Assembly: GCA_003991915.1 (NCBI GenBank)
Contig: RQTK01000974.1
Span: 59,629 to 123,628 of the forward strand
Direction of reading: 5' to 3'
DNA: 64,000 nucleotides
Origin: Elysia chlorotica
Lineage: Eukaryota > Mollusca > Gastropoda > Plakobranchidae
The notes under the pieces are model-generated. The model made no database searches. It had not been told where the DNA came from and saw only the letters and a list, made by a program, of their open reading frames with translations. Below, one piece after another: positions 58,188 through 64,000 of this stretch. Numbering within the stretch: the first letter of the stretch is position 1; each line of letters starts with the position of its first letter. The translations under genes were made by a program, and so were the position numbers.

Positions 58188-60938
58188 TTAGTTCCTGTTT
58201 GTTCTGAGCTTTCTCCGCCACTTGTCCCAAATAGCTCGCCACTCCACGAACCGCCAGGCGTAGAAAAACGGGTTTGTTATCGAATTGAACACAGCCAGGC
58301 TAGAGATAAGGATACCGAGCCCGCTGCTCGTGAAGTTGACCCGGTCTTCTATCCAAATGGCCACGTATCCGCCATAGATGACGTAGGGAAGGGTGAGGAA
58401 ACAGCACCAGCTGCACAGGATGAGCAACGTTTTCTGAGTGCGGCGACGCCATCTTGCCCGCTGATTGGAGACTGGCGTGGCGTGTGTCACTGACGTGGCG
58501 TGCGAGACTGGCGTGATGTGTGAGACTGGCGTGGTGTGTGAGACTGGCGTGGCGTGTGAGACTGGCGTGGCATGTGAGACTGGTGTGGCATGTGAAACTG
58601 ACATGACGTGTGAGACTGACGTGACGTGTGAAACTAACGTGGCGTGTGAGACTGGCGTGGCGTGTGAGACTGGCGTGGCATGTGAGACTGGTGTGGCATG
58701 TGAAACTGACATGACGTGTGAGACTGACGTGGCGTGTGAGACTGGCGTGGCGCGTGAGACTGGCGTGACGTGTGAGAATGACGTGGCGTATGAGACTGGC
58801 GTGACGTGTGAGACTGGCGTGGCGTGTGAGACTGGCGTGGCATGTGAGACTGACATGACGTGTGAGACTGACGTGGCGTGTGAAACTGGTGTGGCTTGTG
58901 AGATTGACGTGGCGTGTGAGACTGACGTGGCGTCTGAAACTAACGTGGCGTGTGAAACTGACGTGGCGTGTGGAATTGAGGTGGGATGTGACACTGGCGT
59001 GGCGTGTGAGACTGGCGTGACATTTGAGACTAGCGCGACGTGTGAGACCGGAGTGGCTTGTGAGACTGGCGTGGCACTTGAGACTAGCGTGACGTGTGAG
59101 AATGGCGTGACACTTGAGGCTTGAGCAACGCGTAGGACTGGCGTGGCGTGTGAGACTGGCGTGATACGTGAGGTTAGCGTGGCGTTTGATACTGGCATCG
59201 CATGTGAAACCGGGGTGGCTTGCGAGAATGGCGTGACATTAGAGACTAGCGTGACGTGTGAGACTGGCAAGGCACGTAAAAGTGGCGTGGTGTATGAGAA
59301 AGGCGTGATGAGTGAGGCTGTTGTGACACTTGATACTGGTGTGGCGAGTGATACTGGCGTGACACTTGAGAATGGCATGACGAGTGAGGATGGCGTGGCG
59401 TTTGAGGCTGACGTGGCGTTTGAGACTGGCATGACGCGTAAAAGCGACGTGGCAAGTGATACTGGTGTGGCGAGTGATACTGGCGTGACACTTGAGAATG
59501 GCGGGACGAGTGAGCTACCTCACCGAAAACTCCGACCGCACCGCACAACGTTTGACTTGTGACACGCAGGTATTATAGAGGGGTGTGCGCCTTTCAAATC
59601 CATCACTGTCTCTACTGGTACATTTGGGTAAAGGTCTTCACAGTTTTTATATTCTCCAACAAAACTGTTTTTAATCATACCACCAACAGTAGATAACAAA
59701 ACGAATGAAATCTTGTCGTTAATTTCTACATTGTTTATTTTGTGTTGTCCTGAACTTTTCCTGTCATTTGAAAGGAATAACTTCTCTGATTGGTTCGATT
59801 CTGAATCACCAAGAGTGCGCCAAGAACATCCTGCAACGTTTTGGTTCCCTTGAGATAAAATCTCCGTCCTTGAAGGCACTTTAAGGTGGTTAATTCTTAT
59901 TCTTTTTGAAACCCAAGCTTTTTTCATCCGTATCGAGCGCGAGCTTTTCTGTGCCGCGACATCTTTACGAGTCTGAGGAAACTCTGGGCGAGATGGGGGA
60001 AAGGTTCCTTCCTGCTCAACAGGACCTTCATCGAAACTTTGGGGTCTATACTTGTGAGAATTACAAGATATATTAGACTCCTGGGACGTGCAAGGTTCAC
60101 TGTCAGTATTCGTGTTTCTTGATGTTTCATGTATTGTGTTTGCAGACTGTGTGTTTCGGTTTGAGGTTTGGAATTTTGATAAACACGAACATCGATGCTC
60201 AGGCACTCTTGAGTGAGTTGAGGTGCCAACAGGACATCTTGATCCCGAGCTTAGTTCAGGCGATCCTACTAGGCTTCTGTCCGTTTTGGGTTGATGTGAG
60301 TCGACTGTAATTTTCGGGACGGCAGACACACTCAGCTGACAACGCCGCCGGAGGCTTATAAGAACTAGAACGTTCAATGCCACGATGAAGCAGCAGCAAA
60401 TCAAACACACACAGCTCAGGCCTATCAAGCCCGCTCTAGGGAGAACCGGAATAATCAGACAGTTTGTGACGGATTTGATGGTCCGAACGTGCGTACCTAC
60501 ACACGCCAGACCGACGAGGTAACCACCGAGCCAGCCAGCCGCCACGACAACCAGACTCCTGCGGGCGGTGAGGATCTGGTGGAAGCGCGTCGGGAAGAAG
60601 ACGGCGAGGTAGTTGCTGAATGCAGACACCACCGTCATGAAGTAGGAGACCAGGTTGGCGGACGCGATCACGTACACGGCCGGCCAGCAAGGAAACTCGG
60701 GTCGCCAGAAAGCCGCGATGGTCATGAGGAACAAGTCGCTGAGAGATTGGCTCACCAGGACCGTCCGCAAAGACGGCCACACGCGTCGCGACTGACACAG
60801 CATCAGCACCGCCGCCATGTTGAACAGGATCCCGACCCCGCCTAACAGCCGGTTCCGGAGAATTGTATTGCTCTTCGATACCGGAAAAAGGATTTGTGTC
60901 AATGTAACATTTTCTGGCGATGCGCTGGAGTTATCCAT
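58188..60938 (-). CDS. Divergent class A-like GPCR with minisatellite in loop 3
   Basis: Seven-transmembrane receptor, probably plasma membrane; ligand unknown. Start chosen at Met 60938-60936 (MDNSSAS), because an acceptor-like CAG lies just upstream (about 60963) and Asn-linked sites (NSS, NVT) follow. From that Met: TM1 about 28-48, TM2 57-78 (LSDLF), Cys84, TM3 89-112, TM4 128-148, Cys160 in loop 2, TM5 170-196. A long Ser/Thr-rich third loop follows to an in-frame TGA at 59522-59520. The same frame reopens through an 18-bp minisatellite (SHATPV repeats) and ends with TM6 (LTLPYVIYGG), TM7 (SITNPFFYAW, the NPxxY motif) and a short basic tail. The DRY motif is replaced by SNY. The TGA lies inside GGTGAGG, a good donor, so an intron may remove it; otherwise the gene is interrupted. 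It resembles molluscan chemoreceptor-like GPCRs only in general form. Confidence 0.8.
58465..59515. repeat. 18-bp minisatellite, about 58 units
   Basis: Unit 'gtgagactggcgtggcgt' with many substitutions. Because 18 is a multiple of three and few units contain stops, long open frames appear on both strands; on + the frame reads CETGVA repeats, on - SHATPV. In the GPCR's own frame there is no stop from 59519 to the end of TM7. Confidence 0.95.
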
Positions 60939-61019
60939 TGGGTTTAGTGGCAGCTGTGGTCTGCAAACAAAAAAAGGGAGTGGTTTGGTGCCAGATATAC
61001 CAAATAAATCGCCTTTCAT

Positions 61020-62049
61020 TGATTTAATTATTTCCTAGTTCTACTACAACCATATAATTATGTTACATGTAATTTATAAAATCCATAAACACTGCTGCAT
61101 AGTGTAGATCTAACCACGGGGATTTCCTCGATTCAATAAGTTCACGCGCGAATAATATGGAATTTTTTAAGAGCGCAAATTTTGACGCATACTGCACCGT
61201 GTCGTTAGAATACTAAATTTTTAATTATTGTGAAGTCAAAATATAAGGTAAAGCCTAATTTATGAAACTCAATGTCCTGTAAATAGTATTATTGTCGGGT
61301 ATGGTCCAATTACCTCTCTAGTGCTACTCGCAGCAGACTTTCTAAAGGACTTAATATCGTTACATGGACCGAAACCTCACTCCATTCGGTTTGTTGGTTT
61401 TTCTTTCTCAGGTCAGTTCTTATACTTCACCTAAGTAGCCTACAATATTTTGTTTGCGCAAAATTATGAAATCAAACATAGACAGTGATTCGAACCTTTC
61501 AATCAAAAGATGCGTGCTTTTATTGTTCAATTTTCTTATTCGGTTCCACAGTGTGTCGCGCTGGTTTTCATAAAACATTAATCGCTTTTATAATGAAACG
61601 GAACGCCTGGTGACACATCTTGTTAACTCAGCTTGAAGCGTTATCACTTGCTAGACACATTAGCGATCAACCACCCCTTTGTGTTATGATCTACTGATTT
61701 TTTGTTGTTTTTTTGTGTCTCCTCTTGCCATATTTCATAGAAAAAGAAAATAGAAATTTCAACATGTTAGAGATCACTTGAGGTGTTTGCTTAACGTCCA
61801 CACTGTTAGAGATAAAATTTTCCAAGGAAATGTTTATTTCAATATTGAATTAATTAGCACTCAGATATTATTGAGGTATATTTCCCCGTAGCAATCTATA
61901 GGTAGCAACATCGTTCTACGCAGTGATATAGTGTCATAAAGGGAATGTTACTGGCCATTAATTCAGTTTATCTCTGAGAGATGTTTTTCTTTCGTCTCCC
62001 CCCCCCCCACACTCAGAAAAACGTATATTATTTAACAGAATTTAGTGAA
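61020..62049. other. Intergenic/intronic stretch, nothing recognised
   Basis: AT-rich sequence with no convincing coding frame or repeat structure apart from a C homopolymer near 61999-62008. If the receptor has a non-coding 5' exon on the minus strand it should lie here; none can be placed. Confidence 0.5.
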
Positions 62050-62480
62050 AATAGCCAGCCAGAGTGGATTTAGGCCAAATCGAAGTACGGCAGATGTAGT
62101 ATGGGCTACCGTTGGTTAGCAGCGACAGTTTTCAACTCGTCTCATATACAAATAGATATAATGGGAATAGACATGTCGACAGCCTTCGACACTATAAATA
62201 GAACTGAACTCCTTGACACCCTTAAAGACATTGTTAACGACGAACTGCGAATCATACAATTCCTTCTTAGCAAGACAACAATATATGTCAAAGTGAATGG
62301 CACAGACAGAAAACTTCCATTTACCACAAACATTGACACTCCACAAGGGGACAGCTTAAGTCCCGTATTGTTAATAGTTTATCTAGAAAACGCCCTCAAA
62401 GAAATAAGAAAAACAGAACAAAACATAAAACCAACTCCCCCCAAAGAAGTTATATACGCTGACGACACGACTTTATAGGG
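62050..62480 (+). pseudogene. Reverse transcriptase fragment of a retroelement
   Basis: Encodes QSGFRPNRSTADVV in one frame (62059-62100). After a one- or two-base frameshift near 62103, the main frame (62101-62478) carries RT motifs in order: GIDMSTAFDTINR (first catalytic Asp), TPQGDSLSPVL and YADDT. A stop directly follows YADDTTL. The 5' and 3' parts of the element are missing. The QSGFR, PQG and YADD arrangement fits a non-LTR-type RT; the clade is not determined. It is a dead insertion. Confidence 0.88.
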
Positions 62481-62915
62481 GACAGTCACTTAGATTTTAC
62501 CGAACACAAATTTGGATGTCATTAGGTTTCATACTTTTCAAATTATTAGATTAGGGGTGAAATCTGCTATATTAGCAGCAGTAGTACTAGCATATTTATT
62601 CTGTCTAGATAAAATTTTTGATGTATTAAAAGGAGGAAGCAAAATTGTATTAACTGGCGGCAAGGAGTCAAAGAGTTCCCATTTAAAAAAGAATTGGCAT
62701 TATACCTACTATTCCACTGTAATCAACCCAGCTTGTAAGTGTAGGCCTATATAAACAATGTAGGCTGAATTGGGCTAAGCATCTTGTCACGAAAAATCAA
62801 ACATACGGCGAATGATATTGTAAGAGTAAGTGATAGTTTATTCTTGGAAATTAAAAAAAATGAGTGCGTTCACTAAGAGAAAAATCCTTCATAATGAAGA
62901 GAAACGAAAACTTAC

Positions 62916-63047
62916 ATTGGTTCTGACAAGATTACAAATTGTTGCCTCTTGAATTGATACTAAATCACGCATCTGCTCTTGAACTATCACGTAGCTTTGG
63001 GAGGAGGAATCATTCAGATCTTCCAAAGTCATTGAAGACTCACTCAT
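62916..63047 (-). CDS. First coding exon of an unrecognised gene
   Basis: Minus-strand frame from ATG 63047-63045 of 44 codons (begins MSESSMTLEDLNDSS, continues SYVIVQEQMRDLVSI) ending exactly at a consensus donor GTAAGT, phase 0. The N-terminus is Ser/acidic, followed by a helix-prone stretch that could begin a coiled coil. Upstream lies a GC-richer 5'UTR-like stretch with a short uORF. I do not recognise the family. No next exon was found before the GPCR; joining in phase 0 to the GPCR's acceptor meets a stop after nine codons, so it is probably a different gene whose later exons lie beyond or around the GPCR, or the receptor's 5' region with a missing exon. Confidence 0.5.
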
Positions 63048-63113
63048 AGCGTACTTAAATTATTAAACTTGCTTTAAAACCATGACATCGTCCAGAAAGG
63101 CGACCGTTTGGAC

Positions 63114-63137
63114 TTATTGTTTCATGTCTGCCGCCAT
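63114..63137 (-). promoter_or_regulatory. Upstream ORF in 5'UTR of the 63047 exon
   Basis: ATG in a fair context (AAATGG) opens an eight-codon frame (MAADMKQ, stop) 66 bases before the main ATG. Short uORFs like this can lower translation of the main frame; here that is inference. Confidence 0.4.
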
Positions 63138-64000
63138 TTGTAAACAAATTTTATGTTGATAAACAAGTGGCTAAACTCCCATTTAGGTCGGGGTTCAGAA
63201 GTGGTTGATGCAAAACCTCTTGTCAACAGAAGCTGTTGTGGTATTCGCCAAATGTCTCAGCAAAAAATTTTATTTTAAAGTATTTCAAACCACAATGCCA
63301 AAGAACCATAACATAAAAACACAATTGCATAAGCGTATAAACTTGTTCACAAAATAATCAGCAGAAAATAAAGTTTAAACTATCTGCGTGGGAGTCAATG
63401 ATGCGATCCATACTTTTATTGTCCTTTCTGAATATTTTGATTTTGATATATTAGTTATTTTGTTGTTATTGTTTTTTTTTTAAAAGAAAACCCGATATAA
63501 TTTTTAATCTAATTTACAATCGGCCAGCGTTTATCTAATTATCGGGTTAGAAGAAAGTAGGCCTACAGATATGATGTACCTCTAATGCCAAGTGCAAACG
63601 CTACAGTGCGGCATTGGTTTTTAATCCACTCGTGATCCATTTGTTTGCAAAACTGATATTAACAATAACAAATTCTTAGTGTTGGGTGAAAATATACATT
63701 CTAGATCTAGGTATTGTTCTGTTTATCGTTTACGTCTGTGTTTTTTTATGTTTTGTTTTGGTTGGGTTTTTTTTGGTTTTTTTTGTTTTGTTTTTTTTTG
63801 GTTCATTCATTTCTATATTGCTGCGTTCGCTTTGAATTTTTCTTCATTTTCTGTTGTATTTGCTTTTTAATGATTGCTAAAGCTAAAGATACTATGCCAA
63901 ATTGTTCTGCCTCAACTAGACTCAGATCTTCGTGTTGAACTCTCCGGAAAACCTACGAGACGTGAAAATTAACATTCAGTTTTATATTCAGGGCATAGTA
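63138..64000. other. Right edge, nothing recognised
   Basis: AT-rich sequence with T/G-rich simple runs (63760-63810). It probably contains the promoter of the minus-strand gene starting near 63140. No coding exon is evident. Confidence 0.5.

Noticed and set aside
58465..59562. Plus-strand open frames of 219 and 139 codons (CETGVA repeats) across the GPCR minisatellite
   Set aside because: They arise because an 18-bp unit without stops is open in several frames. The minus strand frame is continuous with transmembrane coding sequence, so the + frames are shadows.
60436..60845. Frames overlapping the GPCR on both strands (about 118-120 codons)
   Set aside because: Out-of-frame shadows of the GC-richer TM1-5 coding region.
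62116..62346. Minus-strand frames opposite the reverse transcriptase fragment
   Set aside because: The plus strand carries ordered RT motifs; the opposite frames are incidental.

Overview
This is AT-rich invertebrate nuclear DNA with split genes (GT-AG introns), long introns, many microsatellites and repeated tRNA-headed SINE-like copies. Gene content, intron style and a divergent chemoreceptor-like GPCR suggest a lophotrochozoan, most likely a gastropod mollusc. The species assignment is inference.

Layout. (1) 942-9258 (+): the last seven coding exons of phosphatidate cytidylyltransferase (CDS1/CDS2, CDP-diacylglycerol synthase); its N-terminal exons lie left of the window. (2) 9259-16809: a long 3'UTR/convergent intergenic stretch. 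(3) 16810-20371 (-): complete six-exon LAMTOR3 (MP1), 124 residues. (4) 20372-22868: a divergent intergenic/5' region with a small MITE and a GA microsatellite. (5) 22869-52626 (+): the ARF exchange factor GBF1, 37 coding exons. The sum is exactly 1892 codons only when a 59-bp duplication inside exon 11 is discounted. (6) 52627-58187: GBF1 3'UTR and repeats. (7) 58188-60938 (-): a class A-like GPCR whose third intracellular loop region contains about 1 kb of an 18-bp minisatellite, with an in-frame TGA that overlaps a good splice donor. (8) 62050-62480 (+): a broken reverse transcriptase fragment. (9) 62916-63047 (-): the first coding exon of an unrecognised gene, preceded by a uORF.

The genes do not form an operon. 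LAMTOR3 and GBF1 are divergent neighbours, and CDS and LAMTOR3 are convergent. CDS, GBF1 and LAMTOR3 all act on endomembranes (phospholipid precursor synthesis, Golgi ARF activation, late endosome/lysosome Ragulator), but their proximity may be coincidence.

The most unusual signal is structural. At least eleven exon-intron junctions, ten in GBF1 and one in CDS, carry tandem copies or relics of the exon edge together with its splice donor or acceptor inside the adjoining intron. GBF1 exons 2-3 are also duplicated with complete identity around a 1.36-kb terminal-inverted-repeat element, and exon 11 carries a 59-bp frameshifting duplication. These may be real recent rearrangements or haplotype joins in the assembly; the sequence alone cannot decide.
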